NCBI GenBank assembly: GCA_963682175.1
Contig: OY821774.1
Span: 40,624,201 to 40,688,200, forward strand
Direction: 5' to 3'
Length of the DNA stretch: 64,000 nt
Source of the DNA: Triglochin maritima
Lineage: Eukaryota > Streptophyta > Magnoliopsida > Alismatales > Juncaginaceae
Below the pieces are notes generated by a model. It was not told the origin of the DNA, made no database searches, and was given only the letters and a program-made list of their open reading frames with translations. Positions 22,404 through 33,979 of this stretch are shown here, piece after piece (positions within the stretch are counted from its first letter, which is position 1; every line of letters begins with the position of its first letter). The position numbers were made by a program, and so were the translations under genes.

Positions 22404-23845
22404 CATTCAATATATGCAGAACATCGAAAGAGAAACTTAGTAAAACCAAACCTTTTCTTTTTGGGTCTAACTTAAAAGTTATCTGTGTAAATGTATATTT
22501 CATGAGTTGCAGTTCTTACGGTGTTTTAGTTGTATAGTTTATCTTTAATATCAATAGTTCCTCTTCATGCTCATCTCATTTATTGGTAAAGCAGTTCATT
22601 TTACGTCTTCGAGGGTTTCATAAATTTGCAATTCACTTGCGGTATAAGTTGAGGTGGTTTCACTTTTATTTTGTTCTGTTACTTATTGAGCAACAATGTT
22701 AAATGCATCTACTTGTTAAAGAATACCAATTGGGACTTGCTTGGTAGATTCCTAGTTTTAAGTTAGCCTTCAATAAGGATCAATACTCAACATTGTAAAT
22801 ACGTGGGATCAAGTAAAAAAATATAATGCTTTCGAAAAAACTGGACTATACTCACTGCACTCTAGACTGTCCAATGCTTTTCATTTATTTATTTATTTTG
22901 CTGAAAGCCCATATCATCCTTATAAAAAACTAGGATTCTTCTGAGTAGGGTCTATAGTCAACATTTCAAATCTACTCGCTCTGCCTTGGAATCTTAATTT
23001 GCATGAAGCTGAATGCAGTTAGAATACATTTGAATTAACAACCCTTCATACAAAAGCAACTGAACTTCCTGTCAAACCCCTTTCTATCCAAACTAAGAAA
23101 TTAATCAAATATCCACTAATCCCCATATACATATTAGTCACAAAAATTACTCTCCATTCTCTGCTCGTGTTTTCTCCCTCTTTCCAAAACAAATATCCAC
23201 AAGTATATCAATGTTATATCAAGTACCAAAGATATCACAATTTACTATCACTCACAGTCGGTTTCCACACGCATACATGTGTTATGTTGTCTTGTCCTTT
23301 TCTCAAATTTGGTATTGAGGAAACAGCCTCACTGAATTGCTGGAAAAACTGCAACATGCATGGTCATTTAGAGTTTAAAATTTTCAATTAGAAAATTTAT
23401 AAAGTTACAATTGATGTCATGATCATCATTGTATGTGGAAACTCAATGTATATACATTACCTTCCTAGAAAATCTGGGATATCAAATACGTTTTTGGTAT
23501 TTTATTTGTTATTTCAGGTATTGACATTTTCTAGGCTTTTGTAGGTTTCTGATTGATGTGGTCTTCACTTAAAATATAAAGAGTTGAACTATAAACCTCA
23601 AATAAATATTGTAATTACAATTTTGAAAATTGTAATTACAATCAAAATTCAGTATTACCATGAACTGCATGTATATTAGAGGATTTTTTCAACTCAAAAT
23701 TTACATCTGAAAAATTTAATCAATTCATATAAAAAAATAGAAATGCCATGCTCCAATGTTTTGTCCAGATAAAAACGAGGGGGAGAGAGCGAGAGGATTT
23801 TTTTAGGAAGAGAGAAAAGAAGAGCAGAGAAAGATACTTTCTCTT
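22404..23845. other. 3' UTR of the SRA gene, then no recognisable gene
   Basis: The first 150-200 bases are probably the 3' UTR (TTTAATATCAATAG near 22540). The rest is AT-rich. I looked for pre-SET cysteine-rich coding sequence and did not find it. Confidence 0.5.
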
Positions 23846-23853
23846 CTATACGC

Positions 23854-24283
23854 TAGACCTGTCAATTGGGTCGTGTTCGTGTACTATCGTGTCTGACAGT
23901 TCTGCATTCGTGTCAGGATTTCGTATTATCGTGTATAGTATAAATTGAAAAGATTTCATCATGTTTAGATTGAAAATAGTTAAGTGACATGTTATATTGA
24001 TATTTTTCATTCTAAATAACATCTTAATTGACTATAATCAAGTAAAAAAATTGATTATCTAACAAAAGATGCAGTTCGTTTCTGTTTCGTGTACAAAAAT
24101 AACTTATCGTGTGTATCGTGTCGTGTTCGTGTCAAATCGTGTACCAATTATTTTATAGTTATATGTTCACAAAACATCGTAATAAATCATTTCAATCATA
24201 CAAAAAAATTCATGTAAAGTCGTGTCTATATCGTGTCTTCTTATCGTGTCGTGTCCGTGTCGTGTCCAAAATTGACAGGTCTA
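23854..24283. mobile_element. hAT-type MITE with 8-bp target duplication
   Basis: 430-bp non-coding element with ends TAGACCTGTCAATT and AATTGACAGGTCTA. It is flanked by the 8-bp duplication CTATACGC at 23846-23853 and 24284-24291. Near both ends it is packed with CGTGT words (CGTGTCGTGT..), typical subterminal repeats. The TIR start TAG and 8-bp TSD define hAT. Confidence 0.92.
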
Positions 24284-24291
24284 CTATACGC

Positions 24292-24593
24292 CAACTTTCT
24301 CCCTTTTTTCTTCTTCTTTTCTCTGTTAATAAACATTTTATTAAACTTTCACCATGTGGTGGCCACAACCTATTAAATTAAACACAAAAGGCCAAAGTTC
24401 CACTTTACTTTCACTCTTTCTGACTGAGATAACAACAATCATTACCAAATATATTACCAACTCATCATACAAAGAAACTAGTTCAACTTTGAGAATAGAT
24501 AACTTCTGACATTTTCCCAAAACAGCTTCTGCCACCAAAATTAAATTAGCCATGACAGTTATTCCCTCCAGAATTCAGTACTATTTGTACCAG
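24292..24593. other. no recognisable gene
   Basis: Short spacer between the hAT MITE and LTR C. A 70-codon minus-strand frame (24341-24553) has no recognisable motif. Confidence 0.4.
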
Positions 24594-25737
24594 TGTAACA
24601 AACTCTCCTCAACACTACATGTGAGAATCATAATCCTTGCTTAAGATAAACTAAATTGTTTGAAGGATTAATTAAGTTAAGAGAATAGTTAAGTGAATTA
24701 TTTGTATTTATCTTGGATGAGAGATGAGATAAGAATGGTAAAAGGTGAGGTTGAGGTGGCTGGTTATAATTGGTTGCTTGGGAGGTGTAGGGCATAAGAA
24801 TGAATCTTACCTCCTCTTCTCATTTTTCACGTACATCTCCCTCTACTCTTTTCTTCCTCTCAACACCTCTGAGTGAGTAGTTTAGGACAGAAGTTTTCAG
24901 GAGATTGTGGTTGAAGAGAAGTCGTCGGAATTAGCAGGGTGATCGCCGGAGTTGGAAGAAACTAGAAGAAGGAAGTGAAGAAGGAGATTTGCATCAACAA
25001 TTCGACTCTAACTAAGGTTATAAGGTATGTCAACTTCGAATTAGTGACTCACACTAGGTGTGTGAGGGTTTAGATAGGTCGCCGGAGGTATGAAACCTCG
25101 TCGGTGCGAAGTTGAGTTTGAAATACATGGCAGAACGGTCGAGTGGTATGGGTTTTGGTCGACCGAATGAAGTGTAAAAGTTAAGATTTATCCCTCACCG
25201 GTCGAACGACGCGTGTAGCGGTCGACCGGTTAAACGTGATTTGAGACGAAGATGAAGATTCTGGTGGTTTTCGGTCGAATGAGCCCCCATTGTCGTTCGA
25301 CCGCTCGAATGTAAATAAAACAATTTGAATTTATATTGTGACACGGTCGACCGAATTAATGTGTTGTTCGACCGTTAACTTGAATAATTAAGTGGATTGT
25401 TCGACCGATTATCAAGTGTGTTTGACCGATTGATGACTAGAATTTCTAGGTTGCCCCTGGTAGATTTCGATCGGACGAGACTTCTTTGTCGTTCGACCGT
25501 TGAAATGAATATTATAATATGTTTTAAGTTCTGAAATGGTCGACCAAAAATGTGATATTGTTCAATCGTGTATGTTGTGTTGGTCAACCGAATACCTGGT
25601 AATTTTCAACCGTTAAAAGTGACGTAAGTGACTTTGATATTTATATTATTTTAATCAAATTCAAAAGTTTCGGTCTTCCGATGTGATATGTTTGTTCGAC
25701 AGTTTAAGAAGTTCGGTCGACTGGTTATGTTAAGTAG
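24594..25737 (+). repeat. LTR C (chromovirus type), left part with GGTCGACC array
   Basis: Starts TGTAACA, the inverse of the LTR end GTTACA at 28111-28116. After a pyrimidine-rich leader (24830-24870) and a block with GATCGCCGGAG (24942-24952) comes a dense run of CGGTCGACCG, GTTCGACCG and related words from 25137 to 25735. Homologous to LTR D (minus strand, 31636-32255) in the same order of blocks. Cut at 25737 by a truncated Athila-like copy and resumes at 27495. Confidence 0.75.
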
Positions 25738-27494
25738 TTGCTTTGGGTTTTAGGGTCCAAGTTGCCTAAAGGAAGTTTGATTATTGATCTGAGAACAAAC
25801 TATAAGTCAAAACATGTCAAATCAAGTCCCAGATCACTACATCAATTATGAAAACATGCCAAAGAAAGGAGAGAGCAAACGAAGCTCACCAGACTGCCAA
25901 TTGGCGGTCTCAGGCCGCTGATTGGAGGTCTACAGTGCACAGGTTGCCTCAAAACTTCTCCAGCTGTTCCTCCTGGCGACTCCAAGTTTCCTGAGACAAA
26001 GAAAAACTACACAACACAAATTAAATCCACTCGAATCATCCAAACAATAGTCTGGACTGGCACCTCCCGGCAACGGCGCCAAAAACTTGTTGAATGTTTT
26101 AATTAAACCGCAAGTGCACAGCCGCGTTAAAGCGGTGGAAAATATGGGTCGTCCTCAGGGAGGTGAGCAACATCTCGTTTGCACGAAATCAAGTGGCAAA
26201 AATAAGGAAGAGAGATTGATTATACCTACTCTACGTTACACTACACTACACTTTGAAGAACGAAATGCGAAAGAAAGCAACAAACGATGAACTACCAAAC
26301 TAAACTAAGAACTAAATAAGTGCTGGAATTCAGAAATAGAAAACCCCTAAGGGGTGGAGTGAGTGCACACATGCAAAGAGGTGGGTGTTAAACACATTCT
26401 TTAAGCACAAATGAATGTGGTGTTATCATGCATAGGAAGTGTCTAAATGTTATGGCAAAACCTATCAATCCATTCACCAACCTAGTTGATTAACATTTAC
26501 ATATACAAGTTGTTTATTTCAGAACCTAAACAAGCATGAGATGTGTCTAATCATTTTCGCAAAACTCATCAAGTTATAAATTCTATCATAAACAAGCAAA
26601 CATACATTCATGTTTTATCAACACATTGTAAATAAAGCATTCATTCCATTCTCTAATGCATGTATGAACATCAACTCCACCCCTCAAAGGGGATGAAACT
26701 ACTCACTACATATTAGACTAATTATTAAACTAAGCAAGGAAAGCATATTAACTAAGCTACTAAAACTAATGAAATGAAATTAAACAAAGTAAAACAAACA
26801 ACATGAAGAAAAAAAACATATTAAAGAAACTTTTATTAAAATGACTCACAATTCAAGTAGCATCCTCCTACATTAGTGTGTGCTTCAAGGCCTCACTTCT
26901 AGTAGGAAGAATAGCCACTCAAAATGTGAAGTGATTACAATAGAAGGTGAAGAGTTCTATTTATAGCCAAAGAAAAAGGCAATCCGGGACAATACCCTGA
27001 TGTGAGACTAAACAAATACCAGAAATAGAATAAACACCCTTTTAATACATGTGCTAGCGAAGTTTGAGCGGATCTAGAAGGATCCAGACTGCCAATTAGC
27101 GGTCCCAGACCGCCAATTGGCAGTCCATAAAGTCTGGATCCGTTTGGAATTTCTTCTGGGCTTTTCTGGATTTATTTGTCGGTCTTTGATGCATCTACTT
27201 TGTTTATTGGAGCTCCGACCCGAATCTAATTGCCAAAACACTCCCCAAGATGGTGTGGAGTTTTCTGTTTTGCTCTTTTGTCCTTCGGTCTTACGTTCAG
27301 GTCCTTCTCCCTTGCATCTTAGTCCCCATGTCTCACAATTCAGTCATTTCCCCCTACTTTTGGGTCATTTTATGATTCATCTCTTCAAACCTATTTATTT
27401 CTGAAATTCAAACATAAAACTCGTCATGTAGCATTGTTTAGGTGAAAGATAATGGATATAAAATACAAATATAAGCATGAAATGATGTCAATCA
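25738..27494 (-). mobile_element. truncated Athila-like copy: leader, PBS and LTR
   Basis: Reverse-oriented 5' end of a second Athila-like element. The LTR at 26088-27494 is diverged but colinear with 12887-14282. The PBS TGGCGCCGTTGCCGGGA lies at 26065-26081 on the minus strand. The leader segment 25738-26087 matches 12535-12886, including CCAATTGGC. All coding sequence and the other LTR are missing, so no target duplication can be shown. It sits inside LTR C. Confidence 0.88.
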
Positions 27495-27660
27495 CCGATG
27501 ATATATTCCGGCAAAGTATGTGGCTGACGATTATTCCGGCAAAGTATGTGGCCGATGATATATTCCGGCAAAGTATGTGGCTGATGAGTATTCCAGTAAA
27601 GTATGTTGCAGATGATATATTCCGGCAAAGTATGTGGCTGATAATATTTCCAGCTAAGTG
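27495..27660. repeat. 57-bp tandem repeat, 2.9 copies
   Basis: Unit begins GATGATATATTCCGGCAAAG and contains a second TTCCGGCAAAGTATGTGG, so each unit is itself a near-duplicate of about 28 bp. The repeat-encoded open frames on both strands are not proteins. Confidence 0.85.
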
Positions 27661-28116
27661 AATGTTACGGGTGACCTTGTAGGGCCCGCAGTTATTTATG
27701 ATATGTATGTTTTCTTTCATGTTAAGTAAAGTTGTGTTATTGTATTATATGTCATGTATACTAGCATGTTAAGTTTTGTGAATACAGTTATCATATGCAT
27801 ATAGGTGAATTTGGCATACGGGGTTTCCTTATGGAAACTCAGGAATAGTTCCGTGTTTATTTTCAGGTTTGGAGCGGCAGTGATTAGGTGGGGAGTGAGG
27901 ACGAGGACACTGTTACCGGATCCTGCTATCTTATTTTGAGATTGTTATGATTACACGTGTATAGTCCATCTTATCATTTTGAATGTAATTATACTCTTGA
28001 CAAACTCCTGTATATGGTGCACATTTGTTATGTTTATGAGTATTGTCCTCAGGTGTTTGAGTTGAATCTTAGTGTTCAAAAAGTTTAAATTTCCTTTGTA
28101 TTTTGGGGACGTTACA
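27495..28116 (+). repeat. LTR C, right part
   Basis: Completes the LTR begun at 24594 and ends GGGGACGTTACA at 28105-28116, directly before an initiator-Met PBS. LTR length without the nested copy is about 1.77 kb. The first 165 bases are the 57-bp tandem repeat described separately. Confidence 0.75.
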
Positions 28117-28119
28117 ATT

Positions 28120-28131
28120 TGGTATCAGAGC
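28120..28131 (+). promoter_or_regulatory. primer binding site, initiator tRNA-Met type
   Basis: TGGTATCAGAGC three bases after the LTR C end. This is the standard PBS of plant chromovirus and copia elements. It fixes LTR C as a 5' LTR in plus orientation. Confidence 0.92.
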
Positions 28132-28257
28132 GGGTTGGTTCCGATGTCCTCGTCCCAAGAACCCACCTTTAGAAGTAGATGAATAGATTAATGCATTTCA
28201 TGTAGTATATCATGCATGTATTGAAGTTGATGTGATGTTCTCCGTCCTTGATGATAG

Positions 28258-28650
28258 ATGCCCCCAAGACGCGTGAAATGTGTGTTGCAGGAGCGTAGCA
28301 CCAGTGAGAAAACTGGTGAAGCAGCATGGGCTGAGGAACGACGGACGCTCTATAGTACTGTTGGGCGGTTAGGCGAACTGTTCGATCGCCAGACCACACG
28401 TGATGAGCATGCAGGGGATCTCATCGATGAGGAGAACTCTGAAGATTTTTCTGTTGACGCAACCAAGAATGGCAACATTGCCAGATTTATCGGTCGTATC
28501 TCCTCTCCAATTCTTTTTGCTCAATGTGTACTTTATGACCACTTCAACACAGATACGCCTCATATAATGATTTTTGCAGCTGAGAACATCCCTCCTTTGA
28601 AGGAACTGACATCGAATCGTGAATTGGAAGAACAGTTGGACAACAATTAG
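28258..28650 (+). pseudogene. chimeric ORF: chromovirus gag start fused to SUVH SET fragment
   Basis: Open frame of 130 codons with two unrelated halves. Residues 1-55 (MPPRRVKCV.., AWAEERRTLYSTVG) are the start of a gag protein, homologous to the one at 32409. From about residue 62 it reads as the C-terminal part of a plant SUVH SET domain: DFSVDATKNGNIARFIG, SSPILFAQCVLYDH, PHIMIFAAENIPPLKELT. The conserved NHSCSPN cofactor/active-site motif is replaced by GRISSPI, and the usual YDY after ELT is lost, so no methyltransferase activity is expected. The rest of the retroelement (pol, 3' LTR) is missing. The junction near 28430-28440 is probably a deletion breakpoint that joined the element to a SUVH exon. 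Confidence 0.85.
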
Positions 28651-29690
28651 CTAAGAATTTTCTTCATGAGGGTTAATTTTGATGGCAGTCTGAGGTTCAG
28701 AGAAAAGACTTTCCCGAATGTTAGTTACAAAAATCTACCAGAAATTGGAGCTACGTTCTTGCTCTTGTTTTGGAAAGCATGTGACAGTAACTAGAACACA
28801 GAATGTGAGTACCTGAAATTGGTATCACAAAAGTTCTGTTTTGACAATCTATGTCGTGTTAAAACAAAACTGCACTCTATATGTAATTGTTCACTTTTAA
28901 GTCGCAGGCGTTCCATACTTCTTAAAATGTTTTTAAGGAAACCTTAGTTTCATGCAGATGTCGAAGGTCTTTTGCAACCAATTATTGCATCGTTTTGTTG
29001 AATATTTGCTTTCTTTGTTTAGTTCAGAAGTCACTGACTGCACTCCCGTTAATTGCAACTATTATGATTTTCCAAAATTACTTCTGAGAATAAAATTCCT
29101 CCTTTTCATGCTTACAGTACGTCAGTACTAATTCAATGAAATTACAGGTTTCTTGTGGATGTGTTTAAAGACAAGTTTAGTTAGGGTACTTTTGCAAGTA
29201 CTTAAAAAGGTTACGATGCAGTTGAAATATATGTATGAGGACATATTTGGAGCAAAAGAAATACAGTATAACGAACATAAAGCAACAATCTGAGGCTTAT
29301 GCCTGTTCATGATCATGTGTGTCTGATCAATTAATTTAGGTGGTTCCAATCCTCCTTTAGTTATTATCTACACCAAACTATCTGTAATTTTGAGTTATAG
29401 AGTTGAATACCCTTCTTAAAATTTATTGTATTCTGACCCTGTGGATCACCTTCTGTAAACTGAAATTAGACATTAAGCCCGTGTTATAAGTGAATTGCCA
29501 GTTCGGTTTTGTAATCACTTCATCTTGAGGTGACGTTTGAGTGGCAAAACTATTCTGCTTAAGGAAATGATATCAGGCAGAGGCATGGACACCATTATGA
29601 TGAATCTTACTACGGTGAAAGAAACTGAGCCTGGTTGTGGTACTCGTAAAATGCAGTCTTTTCCTGGAAATTTTTATTTTAATAAAAATT
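28651..29690. other. no recognisable gene
   Basis: Sequence after the SET fragment; may include its old 3' UTR. An open frame at 29537-29755 has no recognisable motif and runs into a MITE. Confidence 0.45.
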
Positions 29691-29693
29691 TAA

Positions 29694-30021
29694 GGGAAAT
29701 GCTAAGTGTATTCTTTTTTATGGGCTCTTTTCTGCGCTCTTCCTTAAAATCCTAGATATATCTCGGAATATAATGATTTCTGACACTCCACGTCACCTCA
29801 GATATATCTGGTTACCCCCAAATATATATGAAAGTATATTACATGCATTTCATTCTTGGTTTAATGCATATTTAGGGTAACCGAATATATCTAGGGTAAT
29901 CAGATATATATGGGGGTAACCAGATATATCTGAGGAGACATGGAGTGTCAGAGATCATTATATCCCTCGATATATCTAGGATTTTGCCAAAAAACCCAAA
30001 AAACACACACTTAGCATTGCC
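29694..30021. mobile_element. foldback MITE, TAA target duplication
   Basis: 328-bp element with ends GGGAAATGCTAAGTGT and (inverse) GGCAATGCTAAGTGTGT, flanked by TAA at 29691-29693 and 30022-30024. The arms pair over about 130 bases and carry repeated AGATATATCTGGTTACCC words. TSD and GGG end fit Tourist/Harbinger MITEs. Confidence 0.88.
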
Positions 30022-30057
30022 TAAATTTAATACAAGATTTAATACATATATCTAGTC

Positions 30058-30155
30058 ATAACGGTCGAACCAACATCCAGTCGGTCGACCGAACATTAAG
30101 TGAACTTAGGTTACCGGTCGGACAGAGGTCACGAGCAGACCGTTTAGGTTGTCAA
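30058..30155 (-). repeat. LTR D, fragment left of the solo LTR
   Basis: Holds CGGTCGACCGAAC and CCGGTCGGACAG words. Ends with GTCAA (30151-30155), the target duplication of the solo LTR, and continues at 31636. Confidence 0.6.
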
Positions 30156-31635
30156 TGTTGGTTTTTTGGCCTTAATCTATTTTTGATGATTTAATCAACC
30201 TAATCTTAATCACAAACAAATGTAGTGTAGCACACGTATTGCATAACATATATATTGTTTTGTGTTAACATCTACAGGTAATCAAGACTGAAGGAAGAAA
30301 TGAATTCAAGTCAAGACATGTAATCAAGCTATTGAAGACATGTAATTTTATTTTTCTTTTGAGTCTTAGGAATCTATGTAATCTTAAGCATACAAGAGTT
30401 GAAATCCAATCACATAGACATTAGGTTCCTTATAGAAGTCACACACAAAATCTCAGATCATTTGGACTTCAATAGGTCACCCAAACTTAGACCGGAAATG
30501 ACTAAACCACAAACCCGAACTGCCTCTGGCAATTTGGTCTACCGAACCATCTCTGTTCGACCGAATGATCAATTATCCAATAGTGATTTAAACAGCTCGA
30601 CAGGTCGACCGTGACCTTTTTGGTCGACCGTCTACACTTGTCATTTGACCGTTAGACTTGTCGTATTATACTAACAGTCGTATTCACATTTTTATCCATA
30701 CCATAAAAATACAAGTGACCACGATCGACCGTGGGCCTAGGTTCGGTCGACTGAACATAAATGTTTTGACAACCCCATAGAGTCTGTTAGTTTTCGGTCG
30801 ACCCTGTACTTTTATGGACATTAATTCTGGACTGCAAAAACTCCCTGAACGATTGACCGTCCCACATTTTGTTCGACCGTTAACTTAAGTGAACTTAAGT
30901 TGTAGCCATATTTCGGTCAATCGTCCTTTATCGGTCGACCATCATTTTTCTGGACTTTGCTGGACTCCATTTCTGGACAGCATCTGGTCGACCGTTAGAC
31001 CCGTTCGATCGACCGAACTTATCCAGAACATTGTGCTAAACTTATTTGTTTTATGTTTCTTGCACAACCTTTTCCCACACTCATCCCCAACAGATATAAC
31101 TGAGCTTATAAATAGCGGATTGAACACTTTGTTTGGACATCTCTCACACACACAATTGTCTCGTACATTAGAGAGAAGTCTCCCAATCCTCAAAGCTCTC
31201 ATAGTACACTCTAAGTCTTAAACTTCCACACATTTGATCATATCCAAATCATACTCAAGTGTGGCTAGAGATTGTTGTCCCACTCAACATTGTTGTTCAA
31301 GAAGCAAGGATTTCGGTAAAAGCCCGAAGTGTTCCCTCTCGAGTTGTGAGATGAAAAAATCAAGCTCGACGATAATTGTTCGCGAGTTTGTGGTGTAACT
31401 GCTTAATCTCGACCCAGAACGAGATTGGATAATGAAGACGTAGGCGGAGCTCAAAGAGTCGAGCGGAGCTTACAAGAGAGGAACTAGGTGGGAGGCTGAA
31501 CCTCTATAAAAAATCTTTCGGGTCTCTTTGTGGTTTGCTTGCTTTTCTCTACCTTTTTAATTCCGCTGCATAACATGTTTAGGTAGAGATTAACGTATGT
31601 TTGAATAGATTTTTTGACCCATAACGATCCTAACA
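30156..31635 (+). mobile_element. solo LTR with perfect target duplication
   Basis: 1480-bp LTR from TGTTGGTTTTTTGG to GATCCTAACA, flanked by GTCAA at 30151-30155 and 31636-31640. The start resembles SIRE/Maximus-type copia LTRs (TGTTGG..GATGATTTAATCAACC). It contains a GGTCGACC array in its U3 (30540-31015) and a TATA-like box (TATAAATAGC, 31108-31117). A related truncated copy lies at 38345-38680. It is the product of LTR-LTR recombination after insertion into LTR D. Confidence 0.9.
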
Positions 31636-32255
31636 GTCAACACTCGGTCAAACCTAGTAAACATGGCAAGCGGTCAAACAGCTAAGGGGTCTCGTTCGAC
31701 CAAAAAACATCAGTAACTCTCCAACCCATCAAATATGCTCAACCGGTCGACCACCACAATGCATCGTTCGACCGGTACGGGTAAAGATGGAGATTTACAC
31801 TACATTTGGTCGACTGCCCGAAGGCACCGGTCGACCATTAGCCGACAACTACCTGGATCTTCCAAGTACAACTTGTTGTCCTCATCGTCGGCGAGGACTC
31901 CGACCTCCGGCGACGAGCTAAAACCTCGCATCACCATGGCAAACAATCATCTAATGCAAGAACTTGGCATACCTATCTTCTCGCGGTTGTCGACGATCGC
32001 CGGAGCTATCTCGCAACCACCTCCGATCTGCAACCCTCGAACGCACGTCCTCCGACAGCAAACCACCACGCCTTGCTCCTTTGCTTCGATGATGCAAATC
32101 CACCTTCACGCATCCAGTAGCGCCTCCGGTCACCGGACGAGAGAGGGAGGAGAGAGAGAGTGGAGAAGAGTGAGCTGCGAGATAGAGATAGAGATAGGAA
32201 AACGTGAGGTGAAGGTTTTGTTTTCTTAAAATAAACCAAACCAACATCCCCACCC
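31636..32255 (-). repeat. LTR D (chromovirus type, as LTR C), minus orientation
   Basis: On the minus strand the blocks follow LTR C: pyrimidine-rich leader, GATCGTCGAC, AGGTATGCCAAGTTC, GTCGCCGGAGGTC, then GGTCGACCGG and GGTCGAACGA words (plus 31640-31850). Purine microsatellite GAGAGAGAG at 32140-32165. Minus- and plus-strand open frames here are not supported as genes. Confidence 0.65.
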
Positions 32256-32408
32256 ATACTCCCATCTAGGGATGCAACTCGGATACCTAGTATATCCGAA
32301 ATCGAATCCGAATTTTGTAATCCATTACCAAAGAAAACACCATTGTAGTAATAGAAATATGTTGCACTTTAATTTAGCATACATTCATGGGTAATTTTCT
32401 TCTGCGAG

Positions 32409-33293
32409 ATGCCTTCGAGATGTGTGAGGACTGCTTCGCACCTGCGTAGCTCCAACGAGAGGACTGGAGGTGCGAAGTGGGCAGAGGAGAGACAAACTCT
32501 TTATGATACTGTGGGGGCATCTTGGGAAGTTCTTGAAGCACCAGGCGGCTCGCACATAATCTGACAGGTACAGGGGCAGTGCACGACCGATTTATGCGCC
32601 AGAATCCGCCTACCTTCGAGGACGGAGTGGACCTCGAGGCTGCAGATGAGTAAGTTTTTGTGATGTAGAAGATCTTCAGAGCGATTGGATGCACGTCTGA
32701 GATGAAGGTGGGTCTGGCCACCTATGACTTGAGCGGTGCTGCATCCAACTGGTGGATCACCACATATGCAGTGGTGTTTACCGACAGAGAGGATGTGACT
32801 TGGGAGGAATTCTTGGAGGAGTTCAACGAGCAATACTTTCCGCAATGTCAGGTACAGGAAGCGAGAGGAGTTCCTGTCTCTCGAGCTGAAGAAGATGACG
32901 CTGAAGGGCTACATCGGGAAGTTTAACGCCTTGGAGCGTTACTGCCTTGAGATATATGTTACCTACGAGCAGAAGGCGAGGAAGTTCGTGCGAGGATTGC
33001 AGAAGCAGCTCCGATCCCGCGTACTCACCAGCATACCACAGACCTTTACGGACGTCGTGAAGTGTGCGACTGTCCTGGATAAGGACTATCAGGAGGCTTG
33101 GAAGCCTCAGGGGAGTGCAGGTGGATGCACAGCTGGTCGTTCCTCGGGGAATGCGGGCAAGAGTTCAGGTTTGATGGAGGAGGTGCACACCAACAGGATG
33201 CGTGCAGGTTTTGCGGCAGATCCCACCCAGGTCAGGAGTACTTTCGACGTACAGACGCATGTTTGGGATGCGGTTAGCAAGAAAATCTATTAA
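32409..33293 (+). pseudogene. chromovirus gag remnant
   Basis: Begins at an ATG with a WAEERQTLYDTVG block homologous to the gag start at 28258. After frameshifts near 32510-32690 it continues as a gag domain: AASNWWITTYAV, TWEEFLEEFNEQYFP, KARKFVRGLQKQLRS and CATVLDKDY (32702-33110, in two frames that switch near 32880). It stops just as the zinc knuckle should begin. No pol follows. Confidence 0.85.
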
Positions 33294-33299
33294 ACCTCA

Positions 33300-33975
33300 A
33301 CCAAGAAGTCTTTCTCATTCATCTCCGAAACCAACATCCAAATTCTGTATTACTTCAAGATGAACCTACAAAATAAAATCATAAACACCACTCACACCAA
33401 CCATATCTTCAATCTTCTTTCCAACTTCACATGAAGCCATATGTTCAAATTAATATAAACAAGTCTAATCTTGTTCTTATGGATCCTTCCATTTCCATTT
33501 CTTCTCTCTCAAACTAGATGCACAAATCACAAATCTCTTGCATGACTTCCTTGTGTTATCATGAAATGAACCATGAAAATAAACCCTAATCATCAAAAAA
33601 ACGTCAATCACTCTAATCCACATATAAACCTCCACCAACACCAAATCAAACAAACACATGAAAATAATCCCAACCCTGATCAACATGAAGAGGTTGGTGG
33701 AGGTGGACTACTTGAAAGTGGACTGTTGCCAGAGGTGAAGAGAGGGTGGTGGAGGTCGGGGGAGTGGGGTCGGGGTGGGGAGGTGCGTTGGAGCCTTGCG
33801 CGTCAGGGAGAGGGTGGCAGAGGCTGATACGTCTGGGGAGAGGTTCGATGCGTTTGGAGGCGGCGGAAGTCGACGATGGCAGCTAGAGGTGAACAGAGAT
33901 CGACAGAGGTGGAGAGAGTCCCCCGGAGGCTTCGGAGTAAAGGGATGTTGGGGGGTTTTGGATTTAGGGTTTACT
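33300..33975. other. no recognisable gene
   Basis: Mixed sequence; the stretch 33690-33950 is G-rich (GGTGGAGG words), which yields spurious Gly/Arg-rich open frames. Confidence 0.4.
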
Positions 33976-33979
33976 TACG

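Noticed and set aside
27424..27720. Repetitive open frames on both strands
   Set aside because: Translation of the 57-bp tandem repeat, with no start context or homology.
29537..29755. Possible continuation of the SET gene
   Set aside because: No post-SET CXCXXXXC motif in any frame, and the frame enters a MITE.
31735..32265. Overlapping open frames on both strands
   Set aside because: Located in LTR D; composition is Ser/Arg-rich from CG- and GA-rich sequence, no motif.
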